Part shown: in pieces, positions 9,120-17,178 of the stretch
Layout: each line of letters opens with the position of its first letter
How positions within the stretch are numbered: the first letter of the stretch is position 1
Assembly (NCBI RefSeq): GCF_030849025.1
Contig: NZ_CP118224.1
Coordinates: 1,906,001-1,970,000 of the forward strand
Source: Oceanimonas pelagia
GTDB taxonomy: Bacteria; Pseudomonadota; Gammaproteobacteria; Enterobacterales; Aeromonadaceae
Length of the DNA: 64,000 nucleotides
Direction: 5' to 3'
Program-made: the position numbers and the translations under genes
The notes under the pieces: model-generated
The model's input: the letters and a program-made list of their open reading frames with translations, nothing else
Told to the model about the DNA's origin: nothing
Databases searched by the model: none

Positions 9120-9143
9120 GCCCTCTCAAACAGCAGCAGATAT

Positions 9144-9171
9144 AAAAAAGCGCCCTCAGGCGCTTTTTTTT
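9144..9171. terminator. Intrinsic terminator of fabB
   Basis: Stem GCGCC (9150-9154) and GGCGC (9159-9163), loop CTCA, flanked by six A on the left and eight T on the right. It works for fabB on the minus strand and for transcripts entering from the pgpB side. Confidence 0.85.
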
Positions 9172-9185
9172 GATTACCGGGCGGT

Positions 9186-10400
9186 TCAGGCCTTGTATTT
9201 GCTGAACACCAGGCTGGCGTTGGTGCCGCCGAAACCAAAGCTGTTGGACATGACGGTGTCCAGCTCGGCCTCCTGGTATTCGGTGACGATAGGCAGGCCC
9301 TGAGCCTTTTCGTCCAGCTCGGTGATGTTGATGCTCGGCGCGATAAAGCCGTGCTCCAGCATCAGCAGGGAGTACACCGCCTCGTGCACACCGGCGGCGC
9401 CCAGGGCGTGGCCGGTCATGGCCTTGGTGGCGGAAATGTAGGGAGCCTTGTCGCCAAACAGGCTGTGAATGGCTTCCAGCTCCTTGACATCGCCCACCGG
9501 GGTGGAGGTGCCGTGGGTGTTGACGTACTGCACCGGATTGGGCGCCGTGGCCATGGCCTGCTGCATGCAGCGCACCGCGCCCTCGCCGGACGGGGCCACC
9601 ATGTCGTAGCCGTCGGAAGTGGCACCATAGCCGGTGATTTCGGCGTAGATTTTGGCACCGCGGGCCAGGGCGTGCTCCAGTTCTTCCACCACCACGATGC
9701 CGCCGCCACCGGAAATCACGAAGCCGTCACGGCCGGCGTCGTAGGTGCGGGAGGCCAGCTCGGGGGTGTCGTTGTACTTGCTGGACAGGGCGCCCATGGC
9801 GTCAAACTGCAGTGCCAGGGTCCAGTCCACTTCTTCACCGCCGCCGGCAAAGACGATGTCCTGCTTGCCCATCTGGATTTGCTCCAGGGCGTGGCCGATG
9901 CAGTGCGCCGAGGTAGCACAGGCGGAGCTGATGGAGTAGTTGATGCCCTTGATCTTGAAGGGCGTGGCCAGACAGGCGGAGGTGGTGGAGGACATGGTAC
10001 GGGGCACCATGTAAGGACCCACACGGCGCACACCCTTTTCACGCAGGGTGTCGCAGGCTTCAATCTGGTTCTTGGAAGACGCGCCGCCGGAGCCCACCAC
10101 CAGACCGGTACGCTCGTTGGACACCTGGGTTTCGTCCAGGCCGGCGTCGGCAATGGCCTGCTCCATGGACAGATAGGCATACGCGGCCGCGTCGCCCATA
10201 AAGCGCATCACTTTACGATCGATGTGTTCGGCCGGGTTCAGCTTGAGGTTGCCCCATACCTGGCTGCGCAGCTTGTAGTCGGCAAACTGTTGGGAAAAGG
10301 AAATGCCGGAGCGGCCGGCCTTGAGGGAATCAAGCACCTCTTCCTTGTTGTTGCCTATGCTGGAGACCACACCGATACCGGTAATGACTGCTCTTCTCAT
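9186..10400 (-). CDS. fabB: 3-oxoacyl-ACP synthase I (FabB)
   Basis: 404 residues. Condenses acyl-ACP with malonyl-ACP; in proteobacteria FabB is the condensing enzyme needed for unsaturated fatty acid elongation. Active-site Cys161 lies in [12 protein letters not shown]; the two histidines lie in [11 protein letters not shown] and TGHALGAAG, and the glycine-rich end is [15 protein letters not shown]. The start [17 protein letters not shown] is that of FabB rather than FabF. Divergent from mnmC, as in E. coli, where fabB and mnmC are also neighbours. Confidence 0.96.
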   Translation of the reverse strand: MRRAVITGIGVVSSIGNNKEEVLDSLKAGRSGISFSQQFADYKLRSQVWGNLKLNPAEHIDRKVMRFMGDAAAYAYLSMEQAIADAGLDETQVSNERTGLVVGSGGASSKNQIEACDTLREKGVRRVGPYMVPRTMSSTTSACLATPFKIKGINYSISSACATSAHCIGHALEQIQMGKQDIVFAGGGEEVDWTLALQFDAMGALSSKYNDTPELASRTYDAGRDGFVISGGGGIVVVEELEHALARGAKIYAEITGYGATSDGYDMVAPSGEGAVRCMQQAMATAPNPVQYVNTHGTSTPVGDVKELEAIHSLFGDKAPYISATKAMTGHALGAAGVHEAVYSLLMLEHGFIAPSINITELDEKAQGLPIVTEYQEAELDTVMSNSFGFGGTNASLVFSKYKA

Positions 10401-10506
10401 CTATCGTTCCTACTGTTTCGATTTGGTGCCAATTCTAACCACAAAGCATGGTCAAACTGGTCAGCTTTCACATAAAATGACCGTTTTTTGCGGCCCCGGA
10501 GCGTCA

Positions 10507-12492
10507 GTGTCACACCGTTTTATTACCACCGCCCGTCTCGACTGGAATGACCAGGGAACCCCGGTCGCCACCGCCTTTGACGATGTGTATTTTTCCAACG
10601 ACAACGGCCTGGCCGAAACCCGTTACGTGTTTCTTGGTAACAACGGCTTGCCCCAACGCTTTGCCGACCACGATCGCGAGCTGTTCGTGGTGGCCGAAAC
10701 CGGCTTCGGGACCGGCCTGAATTTTCTGGCGACCTGGCAGGCTTTTGCCGACTACAAGCGGCAGCACCCCCAGGGCAACACGCGCCGGCTGCACTTTATC
10801 AGCGTAGAGAAGTTTCCCCTCTCCCGCGATGACCTGCAACTGGCCCTGCGCCAATGGCCAGAGCTTACCATTTTAAGCGAACATTTGTTAGCTGAATATC
10901 CGGTGCTGGTTGATGGCTGTCACAGATTGCAGCTTGCGGAGGATGTGTGCCTGGATCTGTGGCTGGGCGACGTGGCCGAGGTGCTGCCGCAGATGGATGC
11001 CGGCCTGGCCGGCCGGGTGGACGCCTGGTACCTGGACGGCTTTGCCCCGGGCAAAAACCCGGAGATGTGGACCCCTGAGCTGTTTGCGCAACTGGCCCGG
11101 CTGGCCCGCAGCGGCGCCACCCTGGCCACCTTTACCGCCGCCGGCTTTGTACGCCGCGGGCTGATTGAAGCCGGTTTTGATGTGAAGCGGGTCAAGGGTT
11201 TTGGCCGCAAGCGGGAAATGCTGGCCGGGCACCGCCGCAGCGATGTCCGGGCGCCCTGCCCGGCGCCCTGGTACTGGCGCCGTCCGGGCCTGGGTGAACA
11301 CACCCTGATCGTGGGCGCCGGCGTGGCCGGCGCGGCGCTGGCCCGCAGCCTTGGCCGCCGGGGTCAGCGCGTGACCCTGCTGGAGCAGGCCGGTGCGCCG
11401 GCTCAGGGCGCGTCCGGCAACCGCCAGGGTGCCATCTATCCGCTGCTGAACGGCGATCACGATACCCTCAGTCAGTTTTATCTGCCGGCCTTTCTCTATG
11501 GCCGGCGCGCGCTGGAGCGGCTGGCCCGGCGCCAGCCGTTTACTCACGACTGGTGCGGTGTGGTGCAACTGGCCCACGATGACAAAAGTGGCAACAAGAT
11601 CGACAAGCTGATGGCCGGTGCCTTTCCGTTCGAGCTGGTGCAGCCCTTGTCTGCGGAGGAAGTGAACAACACCACCGGCATTGAGGCCAACCTGCCCGGC
11701 GTAGCCTATCCGCTGGGGGGCTGGGTGTGCCCTTATGAACTGACCGCCGCCCTGCTGGCGGACGCCGGTGAGATTGACTGCCATTTCAATACCCGCGTGA
11801 TCAGCCTTGCACGCAACCATGAAGGCTGGCAAGTGCAGACGGAGAGCGGGCAGAGCTTCAGCGCCGATAATGTGGTGCTGGCCAATGGCCATGCCCTGAC
11901 CGCCCTGGCACAAACCGAAGACCTGGCGCTGTACCCGGTGCGTGGCCAGGTCAACCACCAGCCCAGCACACCGGCGCTGACCAAGCTCAGCACCGTGGTC
12001 TGTTACGAGGGTTACCTCACCCCCGCCTGGCAGGGGCTGCACTGCGTGGGCGCCAGCTACGACCGGCGCGATGCCGGGCTCGATTACCGGAATACCGATG
12101 AAGCCGATAATCTGATCAAACTGCAGACCACCCTGCCCGCGCTGGGAGAGCTGAAGGCCAGCCCCGGTGAGGGCCGGGTGGGCATTCGCGCCGCCTGCCG
12201 GGATCACCTACCCCTGGCCGGGGCCGCCCCCGACAGACCCGCCCAGCTGGCCGATTACGCTGACATGCCCAGGCGGGCCGGTCAGGCCCTGCCTCTGGCC
12301 GCCGATCATGCCGGCCTGTATGTGCTCTCGGGGCTGGGCTCCCGGGGCATGTGCTCGGCGCCCTTGCTGGCGGAGCTGCTGGCATCCCAGATACTGAATG
12401 AGCCCCTGCCCCTCGGCCGGGAGCTGCTGGATGCGCTCAACCCCAACCGGCACTGGCTGCGCAAGCTGCTGAAAGGCAAACCGGTAACTTAA
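10507..12492 (+). CDS. mnmC: Bifunctional tRNA mnm5s2U34 enzyme MnmC
   Basis: 661 residues from the chosen start. The N-terminal half is the MnmD methyltransferase (FDDVYFSNDNGLAETRYVFL near residues 24-43, then YLDGFAPGKNPEMW); the C-terminal half is the FAD oxidase domain beginning LIVGAGVAGAALARSLG. The oxidase converts cmnm5(s2)U34 to nm5(s2)U34 and the methyltransferase then makes mnm5(s2)U34, completing the wobble modification that TusE and MnmEG begin. Start GTG 10507 is chosen because GGAG lies at the right distance (10497-10500) and the length matches E. coli MnmC; an in-frame ATG at 10477 would add ten residues and has no ribosome site. Confidence 0.94.
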   Translation: MSHRFITTARLDWNDQGTPVATAFDDVYFSNDNGLAETRYVFLGNNGLPQRFADHDRELFVVAETGFGTGLNFLATWQAFADYKRQHPQGNTRRLHFISVEKFPLSRDDLQLALRQWPELTILSEHLLAEYPVLVDGCHRLQLAEDVCLDLWLGDVAEVLPQMDAGLAGRVDAWYLDGFAPGKNPEMWTPELFAQLARLARSGATLATFTAAGFVRRGLIEAGFDVKRVKGFGRKREMLAGHRRSDVRAPCPAPWYWRRPGLGEHTLIVGAGVAGAALARSLGRRGQRVTLLEQAGAPAQGASGNRQGAIYPLLNGDHDTLSQFYLPAFLYGRRALERLARRQPFTHDWCGVVQLAHDDKSGNKIDKLMAGAFPFELVQPLSAEEVNNTTGIEANLPGVAYPLGGWVCPYELTAALLADAGEIDCHFNTRVISLARNHEGWQVQTESGQSFSADNVVLANGHALTALAQTEDLALYPVRGQVNHQPSTPALTKLSTVVCYEGYLTPAWQGLHCVGASYDRRDAGLDYRNTDEADNLIKLQTTLPALGELKASPGEGRVGIRAACRDHLPLAGAAPDRPAQLADYADMPRRAGQALPLAADHAGLYVLSGLGSRGMCSAPLLAELLASQILNEPLPLGRELLDALNPNRHWLRKLLKGKPVT

Positions 12493-12544
12493 AGCTGTAA
12501 GCTGGACGCCAGAAGCCGATAGCTTCCGGCGCCCCGCAGGGGGC

Positions 12545-13042
12545 TTATTCTGCGGGACGAATAAGACCAAGCTGCCGGCCAAAATCGTGCCGGCGCTGAA
12601 AGTCTTCCAGCAGGGTCCGGGCGATGCCGAGCTGATGGTAACCCACGTTGTCGGCCACCCGGTGCAGTTGCAGGCAGTCCGGCTGGGGGGCAATGTCAAA
12701 CAGCGAACGCTCCAGCCATTCGGCGGCCAGCAAGGCACGTTCGCGCACCAGCCGCTCGTAGGCGGTGAGTGCCAGCCGGTAATTCTGCCACTCGGGGGTT
12801 TGCGGCCAGGTCAGCGGCTCAGTCACGGTGGCGGTGAGCGACACCAGCACCTGAGCTGGCACACAGCCTTCTTCATGGCGCTCGCCGCTGAGTTGCCACG
12901 ACAGCCGGTAATCCACATCCGCCAGGCTGGGCTGCAGTGACGAAGAGCCGTACACCTCCACCGTTTGCCGGGCCTTCAGCTCCATGGCGCCAAAGGCCGG
13001 CATGGCCAGCAATGTCAGCAACGCACAAGAAACCACTTTCAC
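12545..13042 (-). CDS. Small secreted protein, DUF922-like without the metal site
   Basis: 165 residues with a signal sequence (MKVVSCALLTLLAMPAFGAM, cleavage near 19-20). The mature part has two cysteines in the layout of DUF922 (putative secreted zinc proteases): a GCVPAQVLVSLTATVTEPL strand, a WQNYRLALTAYERLVRERAL helix, then PDCLQL and a terminal RRHDFGRQLG. In the family the helix carries a His-Glu-x-x-His-like site; here those histidines are Tyr and Arg, so a metal-dependent protease activity is unlikely. The family link is my reading of the spacing and is tentative. The gene is alone, convergent with mnmC and divergent from corA. Confidence 0.6.
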   Translation of the reverse strand: MKVVSCALLTLLAMPAFGAMELKARQTVEVYGSSSLQPSLADVDYRLSWQLSGERHEEGCVPAQVLVSLTATVTEPLTWPQTPEWQNYRLALTAYERLVRERALLAAEWLERSLFDIAPQPDCLQLHRVADNVGYHQLGIARTLLEDFQRRHDFGRQLGLIRPAE

Positions 13043-13222
13043 AACTCATCTCCCGGTAACGGCGCCTGGCGCTATTCGCTGAGTATAAACCCGCCGTTGT
13101 CTCAAGTCATTTGAGTCTATGGTCGAAAAGCCCGCAGTTGGTGGCCGCCAGCCCATCCCCGGCCTGACAAGCCAGGCTCCGCTCTATATAGTGCAGTCAA
13201 GCATGACTGGTTGGAGCGCTGC

Positions 13223-14170
13223 ATGATCACCGCCTATATCCTCAACGGAAAATCCCTCGAAATTCAGCCCCTGAGCCTGAGCGACAAGCCGCCCGCCAAC
13301 ACCCTGTGGCTGGATATTCACAAACCCGACGAGCAGGAGCAGCGCTGGATGAAGCAACTGTTCGTGGAGGAAGTGCCGGAGCTGGACGAGCTGGACGACA
13401 TCGAGGCGTCGGCCCGCTTTTACCGGGACAAGGACGGCCTGCACATTCATTCGCTGTTTCCCCAGCGCCTGGGCAAGGAGATTGACGGCATCAACGTGCT
13501 GTTTACCCTGCGCAACAACATGCTCATCAGTTTTCGGGAGGACGATCTCGGCCTGATGCGGCTGCTGCGCCACTATATGCGCCAGGACCGGCTGGAAGTG
13601 GAAGACGCCACCGATCTGCTGCTGGAAATCTTTCAGCTCAAAATCGAGTACATCTCGGATCTGATTGAGGACGGCTACAAGACCCTGGAAGACACCGCCA
13701 AGGAAGTGCTGCATGTGGAAGACCTGCGCGAAACCATGTCAAACCTGATGCTGCAGGAAGACGGCAACGGCCATGTGCGGCTGGCGCTGTACGACACGCG
13801 CCGCGCCCTGCGCTTTATGCGCCGGACCCTGCGTAAACAGGCCAGCGACGAGCAGCGCAAATGGATTGACGAGCTGCTGTATGACATCGAATCGCTGCTG
13901 CCCCACACCCAGTTTCTGTTCGACAAGATCAACTTTCAGCTGGAGGCGGCCATGGGCTTTACCAGCCTGGAGCAGAGCAAGGTGATCAAGATCTTCTCGG
14001 TGGCCGCCGTGGTGTTCCTGCCGCCGACGCTGATTGCCAGCATCTACGGCATGAACTTTGCGTTCATGCCCGAGCTGGCGCTGAAATACGGTTATCCGCT
14101 GTCGCTGGTGCTGATGCTGATGTCCGCCTGCGGCACCTATTACTTCTTCAAGCGCAAGGGCTGGCTGTAA
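13223..14170 (+). CDS. corA: CorA-type magnesium/cobalt transporter
   Basis: 315 residues, the E. coli CorA length. A large cytoplasmic funnel domain is followed by two C-terminal membrane helices (about 255-275 and 290-309) joined by the signature YGMNF loop (GMN 276-278), which selects hydrated Mg2+ at the mouth of the pentameric channel. Start ATG 13223 has GGAG ten bases upstream; an in-frame TTG at 13211 is less likely. Directly after its stop lies a G-rich heptamer array. Confidence 0.94.
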   Translation: MITAYILNGKSLEIQPLSLSDKPPANTLWLDIHKPDEQEQRWMKQLFVEEVPELDELDDIEASARFYRDKDGLHIHSLFPQRLGKEIDGINVLFTLRNNMLISFREDDLGLMRLLRHYMRQDRLEVEDATDLLLEIFQLKIEYISDLIEDGYKTLEDTAKEVLHVEDLRETMSNLMLQEDGNGHVRLALYDTRRALRFMRRTLRKQASDEQRKWIDELLYDIESLLPHTQFLFDKINFQLEAAMGFTSLEQSKVIKIFSVAAVVFLPPTLIASIYGMNFAFMPELALKYGYPLSLVLMLMSACGTYYFFKRKGWL

Positions 14171-14176
14171 GCTTGA

Positions 14177-14229
14177 GGGATTAGGGATTAGGGATTAGGG
14201 ATTAGGGATTAGGGATTAGGGATTAGGGA
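14177..14229. repeat. Tandem GGGATTA heptamer array
   Basis: Seven perfect copies of GGGATTA (14177-14225) and a further GGGA, starting seven bases after the corA stop. Eight GGG runs with four-base spacers can form G-quadruplexes in the plus strand. The flank to the right, before nrdD, is C-rich and pyrimidine-rich (ATTCCCCATTCCCAACTCCC), so the two sides are roughly complementary. A different heptamer array is at 51808. Confidence 0.95.
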
Positions 14230-14283
14230 AAGAGCTTAAAACGGCTCCTCGAATCCATATTCCCCATTCCCAACTCCCTGTTG

Positions 14284-16056
14284 TTAAACGTGGTAGAAAC
14301 GCCGGCCGTGCTCGGCCCGGCGGCCGGCGCTGAAGGCCGACACCCGCTTGAGATAGCCAATCACCCGGGTGGCATGGTCAATGTGCTCGCTGCCGCACTC
14401 ACCGCACTGCCAGTCGGTATGCTTGCTGATATGGCCACAGTCGTTGCACAGGGTGCTGCGCACGTTCACGGTAAAGTAATGGCAGCCGGTCTGCGCGGCA
14501 ATGCGGTAAAGCTGTAAGTAGCCCTCCGCCGACAGGTGCTCGTCCAGGTTCAGGTGCAAAGCCGAGCCGCCGTCCAGATATTGCACCAGCTCGTGGCCGT
14601 GGAGCACAAACTTGTCCAGCACCTGCGTCTCCTCGTCTTCCACCGCATAGAAGTAGGAGTTGTAGCAGTCCCGGGGCACGGCATAGCCGTCGGCCCGGTC
14701 CCACTTGGCGTTTTTCACCCCCAGGTTTTCGGCGGGCACAAACTCGGTATTGAACAGATAGCCGTATTCCCGCCGCGCTGCCCGGTTGGCGTCATAAATC
14801 ACTTTCAGCCGCTCCCGCACAAAGCGCCGGTAGCCGGCATTGTTGCCCACCCGAATGCCCCGGGACTCCGCCGCTTCCACCATGCCGTTCACCCCTATGG
14901 TCAGAAACTGCTTGTCGAGGCTGATAAAGCCGGCGTCATACACGGTGAGCAGGCCCTGCTGCTGAAACACCTCCATCAGCCGGCGATAGGCCACCTGATA
15001 GCGCTGAATTTTCTGCACCTCGGTGCGCAGATCCCGGCCATCCTGCTCCAGCCGGTTCATGTTGAGGGTGATCACGTTGATGGAGCCGGTGGCCACGCCC
15101 CCGGCCCCGAGGGTGTATGAAAAGGTGTTGTCGGTCATCTCGTTGCGCAACCGGCAGCAGGATGCCAGCGAGTCGGCGCTGTCCGACATATACACAAAAA
15201 AGCTGTTGCCCCGGCTCATCTCACCGGCGCACAGGGCGGCAAAGTCGTCATCGGCAGGAGCCCCGTTTCGAGTGAGCATGGCGGCGGTCACCACCGGAAA
15301 GGTGAGTACCGCCTTGCGCCGCTCCTCGTTGAACCAGTTCAGAAAATACGCCTGCAGCCGGCGTACCGACCCGGCCGCCGGTACGCTGCCATCGGGAAAC
15401 ACAAAGTGCTCAAACAGGCTGGCGAAATAGTCCCGGTCAAACAGGGAAATGTTCCAGAACACGCTCTGGTAGCCCCGGGCCGCCGCCGGCTGGTTGATGG
15501 CATACACCACATGCTGCAGGTGATTGTCGATGGCATGAGCATGGGTACCGAGATAATCGTCACCATAGTCCTTGCGGGCGAAATAATCGAAGTAGGTCAG
15601 AAACTCCACCGTGGCCACGGCCCCGGCAAACTGGGAGCTGACCGCAAACACCAGATTCACAAAAGCCCCGCAGAACGACTCCAGATGCCGGGGCGCCCGG
15701 CTTTCGCCCCCGAGTCTGGTCAGACCGTCCAGCAGAAAGGGATACATGGTCATGGACACGCAGTAGGGCTTGAGGCTGGTTTCGTCGTGCACATAGATTT
15801 CGTGGGCCTCAATCTGGCGTGCATATTCCGCCGCCAGCTCATCACCGAACTGCTCGGCAATCTTGTTTTTTACCAGGCCCCGGTTCACCTGCACAAAAAA
15901 GTCCTTCATCAGCTCGGCTTCGGCGGTGGCGATGTTCTTGTGGGTGACGTTGGCATTGGGGTCCATGCTGGAGCCATCGGCGGCATTGGCCGCCCTCATG
16001 TAGCGATAAAAACTGTCCAGCTTGGCAGTCAGCTGCTCCGGGTGCAGACGGATCAT
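14284..16056 (-). CDS. nrdD: Class III (anaerobic) ribonucleoside-triphosphate reductase, no ATP-cone
   Basis: 590 residues. Reduces NTPs to dNTPs without oxygen by glycyl-radical chemistry. The glycyl-radical motif is RVIGYL near the end (Gly567); a catalytic cysteine pair lies in SLASCCRLRNE; the C-terminal zinc site is CNDCG and CGECG. The N-terminal ATP-cone of E. coli NrdD (712 residues) is absent: the protein starts near the catalytic barrel, so overall activity cannot be switched by dATP through that domain. Cone-less class III enzymes are known. It overlaps the upstream nrdG by four bases (ATGA), the reverse of the usual nrdD-nrdG order. Confidence 0.93.
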   Translation of the reverse strand: MIRLHPEQLTAKLDSFYRYMRAANAADGSSMDPNANVTHKNIATAEAELMKDFFVQVNRGLVKNKIAEQFGDELAAEYARQIEAHEIYVHDETSLKPYCVSMTMYPFLLDGLTRLGGESRAPRHLESFCGAFVNLVFAVSSQFAGAVATVEFLTYFDYFARKDYGDDYLGTHAHAIDNHLQHVVYAINQPAAARGYQSVFWNISLFDRDYFASLFEHFVFPDGSVPAAGSVRRLQAYFLNWFNEERRKAVLTFPVVTAAMLTRNGAPADDDFAALCAGEMSRGNSFFVYMSDSADSLASCCRLRNEMTDNTFSYTLGAGGVATGSINVITLNMNRLEQDGRDLRTEVQKIQRYQVAYRRLMEVFQQQGLLTVYDAGFISLDKQFLTIGVNGMVEAAESRGIRVGNNAGYRRFVRERLKVIYDANRAARREYGYLFNTEFVPAENLGVKNAKWDRADGYAVPRDCYNSYFYAVEDEETQVLDKFVLHGHELVQYLDGGSALHLNLDEHLSAEGYLQLYRIAAQTGCHYFTVNVRSTLCNDCGHISKHTDWQCGECGSEHIDHATRVIGYLKRVSAFSAGRRAEHGRRFYHV

Positions 16057-16508
16057 GGTGCTCTCCGAAAATGATGGTTAAGCAACTCGCCGGTGGTCAG
16101 ACACCGCAGTTGCTGATTGGTATAAGGAGAATCGAGTCCGCCCAGCTCCGCGCGCCAGGGCCCGGTCTTGAGGTAATCCAGCTCCGCCATCAGCAGGCCG
16201 GATATCCGTTCGCGGCCGGTATAAAGACAGGTTTTCAGACCGAGCCTGCGGCAATGGCGCAACAGTGCCAGCAGGCTGTGGCGATCCCATTCTCCGCCAA
16301 AAAACAACACACAGCTCACCAGTCCGTCATAGCGGTCCAGCCACCGGTTCAAGCGCGCCTCGGTCAGTGGCGTGCCCGCATGCGGATCCCAGCTGTCCTG
16401 GCTGTGGCAACCCGGGCAGGCCAGCGGACAGCCGGTCACCAGCCAGGCCAGGCTCACTTCGCCCGGCACTTCCTGCAGCACCACCCGCGGCTCAAAGGCA
16501 TTCAGCAT
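16053..16508 (-). CDS. nrdG: Anaerobic RNR activating radical-SAM protein NrdG
   Basis: 151 residues. The [4Fe-4S]-binding motif is Cys27-x3-Cys31-x2-Cys34 in TGCPLACPGCHSQDSW; the iron-sulfur cluster cleaves S-adenosylmethionine to generate the glycyl radical on NrdD. GGEWD is the SAM-binding glycine motif. Start ATG 16506-16508 gives MLNAFEPRVV, normal for short NrdG proteins; the frame extends 17 codons upstream into the operator region, which makes the longer form unlikely. First gene of the nrdG-nrdD unit, preceded by two NrdR boxes. Confidence 0.92.
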   Translation of the reverse strand: MLNAFEPRVVLQEVPGEVSLAWLVTGCPLACPGCHSQDSWDPHAGTPLTEARLNRWLDRYDGLVSCVLFFGGEWDRHSLLALLRHCRRLGLKTCLYTGRERISGLLMAELDYLKTGPWRAELGGLDSPYTNQQLRCLTTGELLNHHFRRAP

Positions 16509-16522
16509 AAAAAGACCAAGAA

Positions 16523-16571
16523 TCACTATATGTTGTGCAAATACGCTAGATCGAAACACAATATATTGTAA
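16523..16571 (-). promoter_or_regulatory. Pair of NrdR boxes upstream of nrdG-nrdD
   Basis: Two 16-bp near-palindromes: TCACTATATGTTGTGC (16523-16538) and ACACAATATATTGTAA (16556-16571). Both match the NrdR box (consensus close to ACACtATATatTGTG). Their centres are 33 bp apart, about three helical turns, the arrangement used by the NrdR repressor upstream of RNR operons. Function and position agree, so repression by NrdR with ATP/dATP is likely. Confidence 0.88.
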
Positions 16572-16694
16572 CTCGCGGTTTTAAGGATCCGCGCTTTCAC
16601 TGATCTGGATCAGCTCTGCGCATCGGCCGCCGCCATTGGCCTCGGTGCCCGCTTTGTGTTATCACAGGCGAAGTGCCTGACAATGAGGAACAGC

Positions 16695-17162
16695 ATGAAA
16701 AACAAGTGCATGGCAGTACTGCTGGCGGCCCTGGGGCTGGCCGGCTGTGATAACAATGAAGTGGGTGATGTGTCTCTGGGGCTGTTTACCACCAAGGACA
16801 TCAAAATCGAGGTGCTGACCGATCCGGAGGTGCCCGGCGTCACCTGCCACATGTCCAACATAGTGGCAGATCTGGATCTGGCCGATCCGTCCGACATGTC
16901 CATCAGCTGCCGGCAGACCGGTGAGATCACCCCGGCCATGATCGCCGGCATCGACCGCTCCAAAAGCGGCGAGATCGTGTTCAAGAAATCCAAGAGCATC
17001 TTTCTCAAGAGCCTGAAGATCCGTCGCATCTACGACGAAACCAGCCAGAGCCTGCTCTATATCGCCTACAGCACCAAGGAAACCAGCGGCAGCTACAAGC
17101 ACTCCATGTCGACGGTGCCGCTGTGGGGAACGGCGGCCTATCGGGCGCCGGCCGCGCCCTGA
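16695..17162 (+). CDS. creA: CreA family protein, predicted lipoprotein
   Basis: 155 residues. Matches CreA over its length: DIKIEVLTDPEVPGVTCHMS, then MSISCRQTGEI, EIVFKKSKSIFLKSLKIRRIYD and a closing STVPLWG. CreA is a conserved periplasmic protein of unknown biochemical role. The signal sequence ends in LAGC (Cys18), a lipobox, so this version should be lipid-anchored; E. coli CreA carries an ordinary signal peptide. ATG 16695 has GAGGAA upstream. No creBCD two-component genes are adjacent. Convergent with uvrB. Confidence 0.9.
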   Translation: MKNKCMAVLLAALGLAGCDNNEVGDVSLGLFTTKDIKIEVLTDPEVPGVTCHMSNIVADLDLADPSDMSISCRQTGEITPAMIAGIDRSKSGEIVFKKSKSIFLKSLKIRRIYDETSQSLLYIAYSTKETSGSYKHSMSTVPLWGTAAYRAPAAP

Positions 17163-17178
17163 GTTAAGGCCGGCAGCC

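Noticed and set aside
10440..10475. FadR operator upstream of fabB (TGGTCAAACTGGTCAG)
   Set aside because: The half-site TGGTC appears as a direct repeat, not as the TGGTnnGACCA palindrome FadR needs.
14177..14229. CRISPR array
   Set aside because: Units are seven-base perfect tandem repeats with no spacers and no cas genes.
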